From Pseudomonadota bacterium (lineage in GTDB: Bacteria > Pseudomonadota > Alphaproteobacteria > Acetobacterales > Acetobacteraceae), in contig JAFEFW010000644.1 of assembly GCA_018240405.1 (NCBI GenBank), positions 1-64,000 on the forward strand: DNA of 64,000 bases, written 5' to 3'. The notes under the pieces are model-generated. The model did not search any database. It was not told the DNA's origin and saw only the letters and a list, made by a program, of their open reading frames with translations. The position numbers were made by a program, and so were the translations under genes. Below, piece by piece: positions 1-9,334 of the stretch (position 1 is its first letter; every line of letters starts with the position of its first letter).

Positions 1-276
1 GCAGATCTGCGCGGCTTCCTCGGCACGGCGGCCGTGGTGACACTGGTCAAGCTGGTGGTCATGCCCGCCGTGGTCTACGGCATCGCCGTCTGGTGCGGCC
101 TGGGACCAACGGGCACAGTCGCGGCGGTCGTCTGCGCGGCGGTGCCGACGGCGAAGACCGCGTACATGCTTGCCGGCGCCTACCGGACCGAGGAACCGCT
201 GGTCGCGTCAGCCATTTCCCTCACCACGCTGCTGTCGATCGTGACATTGCTGGTCTGGCTGGCCGTGCTGCTCTAG
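1..276 (+). CDS. AEC (auxin efflux carrier) family permease, C-terminal part
   Basis: The frame is open from the first base of the window and stops at 276, so about 91 C-terminal residues are visible and the start lies outside. The piece is almost wholly hydrophobic, with three membrane segments. It ends with the pattern usual for AEC permeases: a segment containing AAVPTAKTAYMLA, a short loop (YRTEEPLVASA) and a last helix. AEC proteins export or import small organic anions across the inner membrane. The substrate cannot be told from this fragment. The downstream gene starts 125 bp later on the same strand. Confidence 0.7.
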   Translation, partial: ADLRGFLGTAAVVTLVKLVVMPAVVYGIAVWCGLGPTGTVAAVVCAAVPTAKTAYMLAGAYRTEEPLVASAISLTTLLSIVTLLVWLAVLL

Positions 277-401
277 CTGGTACCGGCAGGTGGTCGATCG
301 GCACCCCAAAGCGGACCTTGGTTGCCAAACTGGTTCGGCCTAGCATTTCCGCCGGCTCAGACCCGGGAGTCTGGGACACGTAACAAGGGGATCTTCCGAC
401 C

Positions 402-2798
402 ATGCCGCCACTGCCGGCGATGGCTGAGCTTCAGCGCGAACTGGCAGAGCTGCGCGCGGAGAGGGATGCCGCCTTGGCCCGCGAAGCGGCGATGAGGACG
501 ACATTGGCCGCCCGTGAGGCGGAAAACCGTGCGCTGATCGACCGCCAGGCCGCGAGCATTGAGGTTCTGAAGGCGATCTCCGCCGCCCCCGACAACGCCG
601 ATCCCGTGCTGGAACTGATCCTGCGGCGCGCCATTCCGCTGGCCAACGCGCAGGCGGCAAACCTGGTGGAGTTCGACGGCACACTGATGCACCAGCGGGT
701 CTTCGTCGGCGGTGACCCCGAGGCGCGGGCACGCCTGCTCGCCGCCTTCCCGCGGCCTCCCGGACCCGAAACGATGCCAGGCCGCGCAATCCTGAGCGGG
801 CAGATCGTCCACGTGCCGGACGTGCAGGCCGATCCGGGCATTTTCCAGCCTGGGCGTGGGTTGGGCGCCCGGGCCTTCCTGAACGTCCCGCTGAAGCGGG
901 AAGGGCGCGTGATCGGTGCGCTTGGCTTTACCCGTTTCGATCCCGGCGAATTCGATGAATCCGCGGTTGCACTGGTCCAGGCTTTCGCGGAGCAGGCTGT
1001 CATCGCCATGGAGAACGCCCGCCTACTGAAGGAGCAAAGGGAGGCGCTGGCGCGACAGACCGCAACGGCAGAGGTCCTGCAGGTTATCAATGCCTCACCC
1101 GGTGACTTGCAGCCGGTGTTCGACACGATGCTGGAAAAGGCGACGCGGCTTTGCGATGCCCATTCCGGCTTCCTTTGGACATACGACGGCGAACAGTATC
1201 GCGGCGCGGCGACACGCAATCTGCCGCCCACGTTCAACGCATTTCTGGCAGAGGCGCACCGGCCCGGCGCCGAAACCGGCATCGCGCGTCTGGCAAGCGG
1301 CGAAGAACTCGTTCAATTCGTTGATATGGCGGCCGCGCCGTCCTACCAGCATGGCGATCCGCTGCATCGCCTTTCCGTCGATACCGGCGGCTTTCGCACT
1401 GTCCTGGTTGTGCCAATGCACAAGGACGGCCGGCTGCTTGGGGGTTTCACAGCCAATCGCCAGGAAGTCCGGCCGTTCTCCGACAAGCAGATAGCGTTGT
1501 TGCAAGCCTTCGCCGCGCAGGCCGTGATCGCGATGGAGAACGCGCGGCTGCTGGAGGAGATCCGTCGGCGGCAGGAGGAACTCCGCATCACGTTTGAAAA
1601 CATGGGCGACGGCGTGGCGCTGTTCGATAGCACGCCATGCCTGGTTGCGTGGAACCGCAACTTCCAGGACATTCTCGATGTCCCGGACGATACTGTCCTG
1701 CAACGTCCAACCATTGATGACTATCTCCACTATCTGGCGGATCGTGGCGAATTCGGAGCCGATCCCGACCTGGATTGGCAACTGCAGCGCCTGCTTGGGG
1801 ATGGATCGTCACCCGTCAGGTTCGAGCGTACCCGCCCCAACGGCCGGATTATCGAAATACGCCAGAACCCGGTACCCGGCGGCGGCTTCGTGTTGATCTA
1901 TACCGACATCACGGACCGCAAGCAGGCCGAGGAAGCCTTGCGCGCCGCCCGTGACTCCGCGGAATCTGCTTACCGCGACCTGCACGCCGCGCAGGCCAAT
2001 TTGATCCAGGCGGAGAAGATGGCCTCACTCGGCCAACTCACCGCCGGCATTGCGCACGAAATCAAGAATCCGTTGAATTTCGTTAATAACTTTGCCGCGC
2101 TGTCGGTCGACCTGCTGGATGAACTGAAGGAGACCGCCGCACCGGCCTTCGCCAGCCTGGACGGCCCCGCGCGTGGCGATATCGCGGAGCTGACGGAGAC
2201 GCTGACATCAAACTTGAAGAAAATCGAGGAACACGGCCGGCGCGCCGATGGCATCGTCCGATCGATGCTGGAACATTCCCGCGCCTCCTCTGGAGAACGG
2301 CGCGCCGTGGATCTGAATGCGCTGGTCGATGAGGCATTGAACCTCGCGTACCACGGCGCCCGCGCGCAGGACCCAAGCTTTAATATCATACTTAAACGAG
2401 ATTTTGGTGCCGGCATTGCGCCGCTGCAGGTCAGTCCGCAGGACCTGATGCGGGTATTCCTCAATCTCTTCAGCAATGGATTTTACGCCGCCCGGAAGCG
2501 TCAGCAGGCCGGCACGGCACCCGGTTTCGAACCGATGTTGCGTGTGACCACGCAGGATCTTGGCGAGGCCGTGCAGATTCGCGTGCATGACAATGGCACC
2601 GGCGTGCCGGCCGAGATGCGCGACAAGCTGTTCCAGCCGTTCTTCACCACCAAGCCGACAGGGGAGGGAACGGGTCTCGGCCTGTCGATCACCTACGACA
2701 TCGTTACGAAGCAGCACGCAGGAACGATCACGCTCGACAGCGAGCCTGGCGCTTACACCGAGTTCATTGTCACGATCCCTCGCATCCGCTCCGCGTAG
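402..2798 (+). CDS. soluble GAF-GAF-PAS sensor histidine kinase
   Basis: 798 residues with no membrane segment, so probably a cytoplasmic sensor. It begins with a charged coiled coil (about residues 5-50). Two GAF domains follow (about 55-205 and 220-375), each ending in the same pattern AFA(E/A)[12 protein letters not shown], which points to internal duplication. Then come a PAS domain (about 390-500), a coiled linker, and a HisKA dimerisation domain with the phospho-acceptor His at residue 552 ([11 protein letters not shown]). The HATPase domain has N box residues near 688-692 (NLFSN), a DNGTG G1 box and a [10 protein letters not shown]2 box. All kinase residues look intact. No response regulator gene is adjacent, so it is an orphan kinase whose partner is elsewhere. 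The GAF ligand is unknown. Confidence 0.9.
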   Translation: MPPLPAMAELQRELAELRAERDAALAREAAMRTTLAAREAENRALIDRQAASIEVLKAISAAPDNADPVLELILRRAIPLANAQAANLVEFDGTLMHQRVFVGGDPEARARLLAAFPRPPGPETMPGRAILSGQIVHVPDVQADPGIFQPGRGLGARAFLNVPLKREGRVIGALGFTRFDPGEFDESAVALVQAFAEQAVIAMENARLLKEQREALARQTATAEVLQVINASPGDLQPVFDTMLEKATRLCDAHSGFLWTYDGEQYRGAATRNLPPTFNAFLAEAHRPGAETGIARLASGEELVQFVDMAAAPSYQHGDPLHRLSVDTGGFRTVLVVPMHKDGRLLGGFTANRQEVRPFSDKQIALLQAFAAQAVIAMENARLLEEIRRRQEELRITFENMGDGVALFDSTPCLVAWNRNFQDILDVPDDTVLQRPTIDDYLHYLADRGEFGADPDLDWQLQRLLGDGSSPVRFERTRPNGRIIEIRQNPVPGGGFVLIYTDITDRKQAEEALRAARDSAESAYRDLHAAQANLIQAEKMASLGQLTAGIAHEIKNPLNFVNNFAALSVDLLDELKETAAPAFASLDGPARGDIAELTETLTSNLKKIEEHGRRADGIVRSMLEHSRASSGERRAVDLNALVDEALNLAYHGARAQDPSFNIILKRDFGAGIAPLQVSPQDLMRVFLNLFSNGFYAARKRQQAGTAPGFEPMLRVTTQDLGEAVQIRVHDNGTGVPAEMRDKLFQPFFTTKPTGEGTGLGLSITYDIVTKQHAGTITLDSEPGAYTEFIVTIPRIRSA

Positions 2799-2807
2799 CC
2801 GGCCGGG

Positions 2808-4022
2808 TCACTTCAATCCCATGAAGCCCAGCGACAGGAACACCGTCAGCACGATGGCGTTCAGAATGTCGATGAAGAACGCCCCGACGATCGGGACGAT
2901 GAGGAAGGCCTGCGGCGCCGGCCCGTGGCGGCGGGCCAGCGCCTGCATGTTGGCAATGGCTGTGGCCGTCGCGCCCATGGCGAAACCGCAGAATGCGGCC
3001 GACATGACCGCGCTCTCATAGTCGCGGCCTACGATCTGGAACGTTACGAGTGACGCCCACAGTGCGACCAGTGTCACCTGGCCTGCCAGAATAACCAGCA
3101 GTGGCCCCGCCGCGCCGAGCACCTGCGCAAGGTCGAGCGCCATCATCGTCCAGGCCAGAAACAGCGACAATGAGACCGATCCGAGCAGGTCGGAGGATGC
3201 ATCGTGCAGTTCCAGCCCTATCAGCCCGCCAAGATTACGCAGTGCCAGCCCAGCGAGCAGGCACAGCAGGAAGTCCGGCACTGTCACTGGGGCGCCGGCC
3301 AGCAGCTTCCCCACGCCAACGCCGGCCAATACGGCCACGAGCGCCGCGGTGAGCGAGCGGATCAGCGAAACCGAGGAGACCGGCGTCGTCGTCGGACCGG
3401 TGATGACGTCACTGTCCTCGGCGTCCGGCAGCGGATTGAGCCTGTGCCGCCGGATCAACCGCTCCGCCACGGGCCCGCCGACGATGCCGCCTAGCAGGAG
3501 TCCCAGGGTGGCGGAGGTCATGGTCAGGCCCATCAGGCCGGGAACGCCGACGGCGGCGCCAAATTTGTCGACATAGGCAGCGCCGGTGCCATGGCCGCCG
3601 ACCAGCGTGATGGATCCGGCCACCAGCCCGAGGAACGGGTGCAGGCCGAGCAGGGAGGCAATCAGCACGCCCAGTGCATCCTGCATGACCAGGAAGGGGA
3701 TCAGGGCGAGCAGGAAGCGTAGCAATCGCGGACCGCCGCGCACCAGCAGCTTCAGGTCGGAGGTCAGGCCCAGACTGGCAAAGAAGATCAGCAGCAGGTC
3801 CGCCTTGACCTCGTTGATCATAAGGATGCGGATATTGGCGAACTTCACCAGCAGCCCGGCAGCGACCGCGAACAACAGTCCGCCGACAACCGGGCTGGGG
3901 ATGCTGTAGCGGGCCAGGAAGCCGACGCGCTGGCACAGCCATGTGCCCAGCAGGAGAACGATGCAGGCGGCGAGCAGCGACGGCAGGGCGTCGAGGCTGA
4001 TGATCAGGTCGGTAATGGTCAT
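2808..4022 (-). CDS. gltS: sodium/glutamate symporter, GltS family
   Basis: 404 residues, the usual length for GltS. The sequence is a chain of about ten or more hydrophobic segments with the family's inverted-repeat feel. It has Gly-rich patches such as GGHGTGAAY (first half) and GFAMGATATAIANMQ (second half), which in GltS form the two re-entrant loops that bind substrate and sodium. The likely role is Na+-coupled uptake of glutamate across the inner membrane. It is convergent with the histidine kinase, whose stop codon is only 9 bp away. No terminator hairpin is obvious in that gap. Confidence 0.88.
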   Translation of the reverse strand: MTITDLIISLDALPSLLAACIVLLLGTWLCQRVGFLARYSIPSPVVGGLLFAVAAGLLVKFANIRILMINEVKADLLLIFFASLGLTSDLKLLVRGGPRLLRFLLALIPFLVMQDALGVLIASLLGLHPFLGLVAGSITLVGGHGTGAAYVDKFGAAVGVPGLMGLTMTSATLGLLLGGIVGGPVAERLIRRHRLNPLPDAEDSDVITGPTTTPVSSVSLIRSLTAALVAVLAGVGVGKLLAGAPVTVPDFLLCLLAGLALRNLGGLIGLELHDASSDLLGSVSLSLFLAWTMMALDLAQVLGAAGPLLVILAGQVTLVALWASLVTFQIVGRDYESAVMSAAFCGFAMGATATAIANMQALARRHGPAPQAFLIVPIVGAFFIDILNAIVLTVFLSLGFMGLK

Positions 4023-4250
4023 GCGGCCCCGTTCCGGCCATGCTTCGAACCGGATGCAGTATGGCCGTGCGGGACCGCGGTTGGCCAGACGGACGTCTAC
4101 ACGAGGGCGGCGTTACAAGTCAGTGCCCAATCTCCTTGTTGGTCACGCTCCGCGGGATGGGGGCGCGCGGAGGCAAGGTGGCGCATCTGCTCGCCTGGAC
4201 CGAAAGTGGTCCATTACGGCGGACGAAGCAGTGACGACATGTGCGTAACG

Positions 4251-5381
4251 TCACTCAAGCAGGCCGCTGAGGTGCTCGACCGCTTCCAGGAACTCCTGCT
4301 TAAATTCCTGCACCACCTGGCCGGCGGAGCGCACTTCATCGATCAGCCCGACGCCCTGGCCGACAAAATACGACACCATCTCGCGCGCCTTTGGGTTCCC
4401 CGCTGCCGCGGCCCGGTCGATCGAGCGGAACGCATCGCGGCTGATCAGACTCATCAGTGGCATCGGCAGCGCGCGCGGGCTGTTCGGGCTGCGCTCCCAC
4501 GCCTCGGTCCAGGTCGAACGCAACTGCCGCGCCGGCTTGCCGGTGCGACTGCGCACCCGCACCGCGTCGCGGCTGGAGGCGGCGATCATCTTCTCGCGGA
4601 AGATCTCGGACGTTTCGGACTCGACGGTTGCCAGCCAGACCGATCCGGTCCAGGCGCCGGCCGCGCCCATGGCCATGCAGGCCGCCATCTGACGCCCGTT
4701 CATGATACCGCCGGCCGCCAGGATCGGCACCTCGCGGATCGGCCTGATTGCCTTCAGCACCTCGGGCACCAGCACCATGGTCGACACTTCGCCGCAATGA
4801 CCCCCCGCCTCGGTGCCCTGCACGACAAGGATGTCGACGCCGGCGTTGACTTGTCGGACCGCGTGTTCCTTGGCACCGACCAGCGCCGCAACAGGGACGC
4901 CGTGCGCGCGGCCCATCTCGATCATCTCCGGTGGCGGCACGCCCAGCGCATTGGCGATCAGCTTGATCGGGTGGCGGAAGGCGACTTCCAGCACGCGCAG
5001 TGCATTGTCCGGATCGAACGGCTGCGGCTGGTCCGCCGGACGTTCCTCCTCGACCAGTTCCACATCGGCCTCGGCCAGCAGTTCGGTGGTGAAGTCGCGG
5101 TGCTGCTGCGGCACGCGGGCGGCGAGCTGCTGCCAGGTGACGTTGTGCTCGCCGGCGGTGGCCATGTTTTCCGGCACCAGCACGTCGATGCCGTACGGCT
5201 TGCCGCCGACATGCTCATCGATCCATTTCAGCTCCGCCTCGACCGATTCCGGCGAATGCGCGGTGGCGCCGAACACGCCGAACCCGCCGGCCCGGCTGAC
5301 GGCCGCGACGACGTCGCGGCAGTGGGAGAAAGCGAGCAGGGGAAACTCGATCCCCAGCATGTCGCAGATCGGTGACTTCAT
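4251..5381 (-). CDS. nitronate monooxygenase family FMN enzyme
   Basis: 376 residues forming an FMN-binding TIM barrel of the 2-nitropropane dioxygenase type. Family marks are the GTEAGGHCGE segment near residue 190, which contains the conserved active-site His, and the phosphate-binding stretch AAGGIMNGRQMA followed by MGAAGAWTGS (about 220-245). Such enzymes oxidise alkyl nitronates, and some relatives are enoyl-ACP reductases or other flavin oxidoreductases, so the real substrate is open. GGAGGA sits 5 bases before the ATG and fixes the start. The gene stands alone. The small exported protein upstream (5415-5741) is on the same strand 33 bp away and might be co-transcribed. Confidence 0.85.
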   Translation of the reverse strand: MKSPICDMLGIEFPLLAFSHCRDVVAAVSRAGGFGVFGATAHSPESVEAELKWIDEHVGGKPYGIDVLVPENMATAGEHNVTWQQLAARVPQQHRDFTTELLAEADVELVEEERPADQPQPFDPDNALRVLEVAFRHPIKLIANALGVPPPEMIEMGRAHGVPVAALVGAKEHAVRQVNAGVDILVVQGTEAGGHCGEVSTMVLVPEVLKAIRPIREVPILAAGGIMNGRQMAACMAMGAAGAWTGSVWLATVESETSEIFREKMIAASSRDAVRVRSRTGKPARQLRSTWTEAWERSPNSPRALPMPLMSLISRDAFRSIDRAAAAGNPKAREMVSYFVGQGVGLIDEVRSAGQVVQEFKQEFLEAVEHLSGLLE

Positions 5382-5414
5382 GACGTCCTCCTGGGTAATG
5401 GAAGCTGAGGCGGT

Positions 5415-5741
5415 TCAGCCTGTGGCGGCGCAGGGCGGCGGCGGCGGCCAGTTCTGCCGTACCGGGTTGGGCGAGCGGTTGGGCAGGATCGTGCCGTCCA
5501 CGTCGCCGAGGTAGCAGCGCGGCGCCTGGCCGTTGGGCTTCGCCCAGGCAGAGCGGTTGCCGCAGACGCCGCCGTTGCGCATGGTGGAGTAGGGGCACGG
5601 GCAGGGATGGCCGGTCGCCAGGTAATTGCCGATATCCTGCGCGATGATGCGGCAAGCGAGGTCTGTCGGCACGCCGGCGGACGCCGGGGCCGCCAGCAGG
5701 ATCAGGATCAGCGCGAGGCCGCGCAGGGGTCGGGCTGGCAT
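5415..5741 (-). CDS. small exported hypothetical protein, Cys-rich
   Basis: The chosen start (MPARPLRG...) gives 108 residues and follows a GGGAGA ribosome site. An upstream in-frame ATG at 5810 would bury the signal peptide. Residues 1-22 form a signal peptide (LALILILLAAPASA) with a likely cleavage after ASA. The mature part has Cys at several spaced positions (LAC, HPCPCP, VCG, RCYLG, PPCAATG), suggesting disulphides in the periplasm, and a Pro-rich tail. I do not recognise the family. Position and strand suggest possible co-transcription with the flavin enzyme downstream. No function is proposed. Confidence 0.65.
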   Translation of the reverse strand: MPARPLRGLALILILLAAPASAGVPTDLACRIIAQDIGNYLATGHPCPCPYSTMRNGGVCGNRSAWAKPNGQAPRCYLGDVDGTILPNRSPNPVRQNWPPPPPCAATG

Positions 5742-5911
5742 GGCGGTCTCCCGGTGGTGACGCAACGGAGAGAGTACCAGTGTACGCATAGCAGACAACC
5801 GGCGTGCCATTGCCGCTTTACCGCCGGCCGTCGATTGCTCCAGAGTTCCAGGTCCGTGCCCCGTGCTCGTGACGGAACGGTCAGGGGCGACGTGTTTGGT
5901 CCGGAGGCGGC

Positions 5912-6538
5912 ATGATCCTGATTGGCCAGTATGATTCTCCCTTCGTGCGGCGTGTGGCCGTCGCGATGCATTTGTATGGCACTGCGTATGAGCATTGGCC
6001 GTGGTCCACCTTTGGGGATGCCGACAGGCTGGCGGCCTATAATCCGCTGCGACGCGTGCCGACCGTGGTGCTGGACGATGGCGAGGTGCTGATCGAGAGC
6101 GGCGCGATCCTGGATTACCTGGATGAGCGGGCCGGACCGGCGCGGCTGATGCCGGCGTCGGGGCCGGAGCGCCGCGCGGCCCTAAAGATCTGTGCCCTGG
6201 CGACGGGGCTGTGCGACAAAATGGTCAGCCTGGTCTATGAGCGGATTCTGCACGAGGCAACGTCGGACGCCTGGGTAGCGCGTTGCGAGACGCAGATTGG
6301 CGGCGTGCTGGATGTGTTGGAGGCGGCGCGTGCTGCTGTTGCAGGTCCGTTCTGGGCTGGTGGTGCCCCGGGCCATGCGGACGTCGCGGTTGGCTGTGCG
6401 CTGCGATTCCTGTCAGAGGCGCATCCTGACATCCACGCGATCGGCCGTTGGCCCGCGCTTGCCGCGCATGCCGGACGTTGCGAGGCTCTGCCGGCGTTCA
6501 GCGCCGTGGTACAGCCATTCGATCCGCCGCGACGATAG
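5912..6538 (+). CDS. glutathione S-transferase family protein
   Basis: 208 residues. The N-terminal thioredoxin-like half has the YDSPFVRRV active-site region (Ser9 is a candidate catalytic residue), the cis-Pro motif RVPTVVLDDG and the glutathione-contact stretch LIESGAILDYL near residue 70. An all-helical C-terminal half follows. GGAGG lies just before the ATG. The likely role is cytoplasmic conjugation or reduction chemistry with glutathione. The substrate is unknown. Flanking genes give no pathway hint. Confidence 0.9.
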   Translation: MILIGQYDSPFVRRVAVAMHLYGTAYEHWPWSTFGDADRLAAYNPLRRVPTVVLDDGEVLIESGAILDYLDERAGPARLMPASGPERRAALKICALATGLCDKMVSLVYERILHEATSDAWVARCETQIGGVLDVLEAARAAVAGPFWAGGAPGHADVAVGCALRFLSEAHPDIHAIGRWPALAAHAGRCEALPAFSAVVQPFDPPRR

Positions 6539-7024
6539 GACGCAGCGGATAGGATCGATTTCGCAGTGACCGGCGCTCATCGGACGTAAGGTGCAACAGG
6601 TGGGCGGCGCACTATCGCACATTGCTTTGGTGTCGTAGCGGCCGCATGGACGGTTGCGCGTGCGGACACGCGTCAACCGCCCATGACTTCATTGGGATTC
6701 CGTTCCGGAAGCCGTACAAGTGGCGGTGAGCCCGGACGATACCGGGCAGGCTGCCAGGACGATAGTGGAATGAACGCAGGGCCTCCAGTTGCGGGGCCGC
6801 TATTGCTGTTGGCGTGTTGTGGAACAATTACCGAGAAGTTTTATTTCGGATTTCTAAATAAAATTTGTGGTAGCGAGAGCGTAGCGCCCAAGTATAGTCA
6901 CATTCTCTGTTTATCTGAGCGCTATCGGATTTGGCGCCGAAACCACTGCAGCCGCCCGGCCTGCGTCGCGCGATGGGTCCACCGCGACCCCTCTGCATCG
7001 TGCGTTTATCAAAGGAAGCCGCGT
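6539..7024. other. gene-free leader with AT-rich core before the acyltransferase
   Basis: 486 bp with no supportable gene. An open frame (from 6683) runs into the acyltransferase but has no ribosome site and shows no domain. Bases about 6825-6915 are strikingly AT-rich for this genome, with runs such as AAGTTTTATTTCGG and CTAAATAAAATTTG. A TATAGT box sits near 6893. This probably holds the promoter and regulatory DNA of the gene at 7025. Confidence 0.5.
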
Positions 7025-8209
7025 ATGGCGAAAATGAACGAGTCCACCTCGCAGTTCCTCGATGCGGCTCGATGGATTTCGGCGCTGGCCGTCGTGGTCT
7101 CCCATGTCTGCGGCCTGCTGCTGTTCAATCCCGACCGCGTGCCGGAACCATCGGCGGCGCTGACAGCGTTTTTCAGCCTCCGCAATGCCGGTCATGTTGC
7201 GGTGGTGATCTTCTTCGTCCTGAGCGGCTACCTCGTCGGTGGCATCGAACTGGCACGAATCCTTGACGGCCAGCGGTTCAGCGTCCGGCGTTACGCCGTG
7301 CAGCGCGTCAGCCGCATCTACGTTGTGCTGATTCCCGCGCTGCTGCTGACACTGCTGTTTGATGGTCTTGGGCAGAGCCTCTTCAAGAATTCGCTACTTT
7401 ACACCACGTGGGCAGCGGACGGCATCGATTCCCTCAAATACGTGATCGCGGAGCGCCACGACGCGGCCACGCTGGGCGGCAACATCCTGATGCTGCAAAC
7501 CATTGCTGTGCCACCCTTTGGCAGCAACGGTCCGCTGTGGAGTCTCGCCAATGAGTGCTGGTATTACCTGATCTTCGGCCTGGTGCTGATGGCATTGTCG
7601 GCCGGCCGCTCGCTGCTATCGCGAGGCGCCGCCCTGGCGACGGCGGTCGTGGCGATCGGCGTGTTGCCCTATACGATCTCCTGGTGGTTCGCGATCTGGC
7701 TGTTCGGTGCGGGCTTGGCGTTGCTCGACCGCTACCGGCGCGGCCTGGCGTTTCGTCCGGCGCTGGCGATTGCTGTGGCGGGGCTGGGACTGTGCCTCTA
7801 CGCGATGACCTGGCCACATCCGCTCGCCGCTTTGCCGGATTCGATGCGCCCGGCGGTTGGATGGCTGCTCGACTGCGTGGTTGCGCTCAGCTTCGGTGTC
7901 GTGCTGCTGAGCGCGAAAAACGCGGCATGGTCGCGGTGGCGGCGCATGCACGCAGCGCTGGCCGGATTTTCCTTCAGCCTCTACCTCGTGCACTTTCCGG
8001 CGCTGATCCTGCTGGGCGCCGCCGCGCATGACCGCTTCGGCGTGGCGCTCGCCCAGCCGCCACGGACCGGCAACCTGCTGCTGGTCGTCGGCTTCGTTGC
8101 GGTACTGACGGCGTTCGCCTGGGGCTTTGCCATGGTGACGGAGCGCCACACCGCTGTAGTGCGGGATGCCCTGATGCGCGTTGCCCCGCGGGCACGCCGG
8201 CTGGGTTGA
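7025..8209 (+). CDS. membrane acyltransferase, acyltransferase 3 (OafA/YrhL) family
   Basis: 394 residues from the ATG at 7025, chosen because AAAGGA lies 8 bases upstream and the family's N-terminus (FLDAARWISALAVVVSH) begins right there. About ten membrane helices follow. Features typical of the family are the early helix with Arg and His (R...ALAVVVSHV), the FFVLSGYLVGG loop, and the VQRVSRIY stretch after helix 2. The C-terminal helices carry the SFSLYLVHFPAL pattern. Such enzymes O-acetylate or otherwise acylate surface sugars or lipids at the inner membrane. No glycan cluster is next to it, so the acceptor is unknown. Confidence 0.85.
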   Translation: MAKMNESTSQFLDAARWISALAVVVSHVCGLLLFNPDRVPEPSAALTAFFSLRNAGHVAVVIFFVLSGYLVGGIELARILDGQRFSVRRYAVQRVSRIYVVLIPALLLTLLFDGLGQSLFKNSLLYTTWAADGIDSLKYVIAERHDAATLGGNILMLQTIAVPPFGSNGPLWSLANECWYYLIFGLVLMALSAGRSLLSRGAALATAVVAIGVLPYTISWWFAIWLFGAGLALLDRYRRGLAFRPALAIAVAGLGLCLYAMTWPHPLAALPDSMRPAVGWLLDCVVALSFGVVLLSAKNAAWSRWRRMHAALAGFSFSLYLVHFPALILLGAAAHDRFGVALAQPPRTGNLLLVVGFVAVLTAFAWGFAMVTERHTAVVRDALMRVAPRARRLG

Positions 8210-8238
8210 GGCCGGACGGCCGGCGGCATCATGTCGGG

Positions 8239-9198
8239 CTATCGTGCCGCGGACGATACCGGTGAGGCGGCGTCGAACTTCGGCACAATCTCCGACGCCA
8301 GCAACTGCATCGTTTCGGCATCATTCTTGGCGATGCTGGCGATCAGCATGTCCACGCCGGCGTCCCGGTAGGTGCCGATCAGGTTCATAGCTGCCTCCAC
8401 GGTGCCGGCAAAGCCGTTGAACGCAGCGCCGACACCCAGCCGCGACCGCTTCGCCGCAAGCTCCGCCTCGGTGCGCGCCAGCAACAGGCTGGTGATGTTG
8501 GTCTTCTCGATCGCACCGAAGTTGCGTCCGACGCTTTCGCAATGGCTTCGCAGGATCGCGAATTTCCGCTGCACATCCGCCGGCGTTCCCGCGACATTGC
8601 ACATGTCGCCATAGCGGGCGACGACGCGCAGCGTCATCTGCTCGCCGCCGCCGGCGATCATCACCGGCGGGTGCGGCTTCTGCACCGGCTTCGGCTCCAG
8701 GATCGCGTCCTCGATCCTGAAATAGCGGCCGTGGAATGTGGCGCGCTTCTCCCGCCACATCGCCAGGATCAACTGAACGGCTTCCTCCATCTGGCGAATG
8801 CGCACCGCCGGCTTCGGGGGAAATTCCCAGCCGTATTGCCGGTATTCCTCGTCGAACCAGCCGGCCCCGATCCCGAGCGTCACCCGCCCGCGGCTGATCA
8901 CATCGACATTCGATGCAATCTTCGCCAGTAGCGCCGGGTTGCGGTAGGCGACGGACGACACCAGTGTCGAGAGGCGGATGCGGCTGGTCACCGCCGCCAG
9001 CGCGGTGATCGCCGTCCAGCCCTCCATGAACGGTTCGTCGGACGGCCCGATCCACGGGATTTGGATCAGGTGGTCCATCACCGAGAACCAGGCAAAGCCA
9101 TTGTTCTCAGCCCACTGCGCCTTCGCCTTCAGGCCCTCGAACATCTCGGAGGAGTCGGGGCCAAACACAAACGATGGATTGTGGATGCCGAACTTCAT
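8239..9198 (-). CDS. LLM class (luciferase-like) F420/FMN-dependent oxidoreductase
   Basis: 319 residues forming a single luciferase-like TIM barrel. Seen in the sequence: the start MKFGIHNPSFVFG, the early stretch AENNGFAWFSVMDHLIQIPW, the TSRIRLSTLVSSVAYRNPALLAK segment split over strands 3-4, and the GRVTLGIGAGWFDEEY motif that is highly typical of the F420-type subgroup. KPHPPVMIAGGGEQM near residue 175 lines the cofactor pocket. The cofactor (F420 or FMN) and substrate cannot be settled from sequence alone. It is divergent from the aldehyde dehydrogenase at 9335 with a 136-bp shared promoter region, so the two may act on the same compound (inference). Confidence 0.87.
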   Translation of the reverse strand: MKFGIHNPSFVFGPDSSEMFEGLKAKAQWAENNGFAWFSVMDHLIQIPWIGPSDEPFMEGWTAITALAAVTSRIRLSTLVSSVAYRNPALLAKIASNVDVISRGRVTLGIGAGWFDEEYRQYGWEFPPKPAVRIRQMEEAVQLILAMWREKRATFHGRYFRIEDAILEPKPVQKPHPPVMIAGGGEQMTLRVVARYGDMCNVAGTPADVQRKFAILRSHCESVGRNFGAIEKTNITSLLLARTEAELAAKRSRLGVGAAFNGFAGTVEAAMNLIGTYRDAGVDMLIASIAKNDAETMQLLASEIVPKFDAASPVSSAAR

Positions 9199-9334
9199 CG
9201 CAAACCTTTCGCCGCTGTTGCCTGCAACGATGGACCGGCTGGTGCGTCAGGATCAATTGGGCGCCATCTGGACCCAAGCGGAACCGGCCGCTATATCCGT
9301 CGCACTATAGCCTCCAAATCGAGGAGTTGCCACT

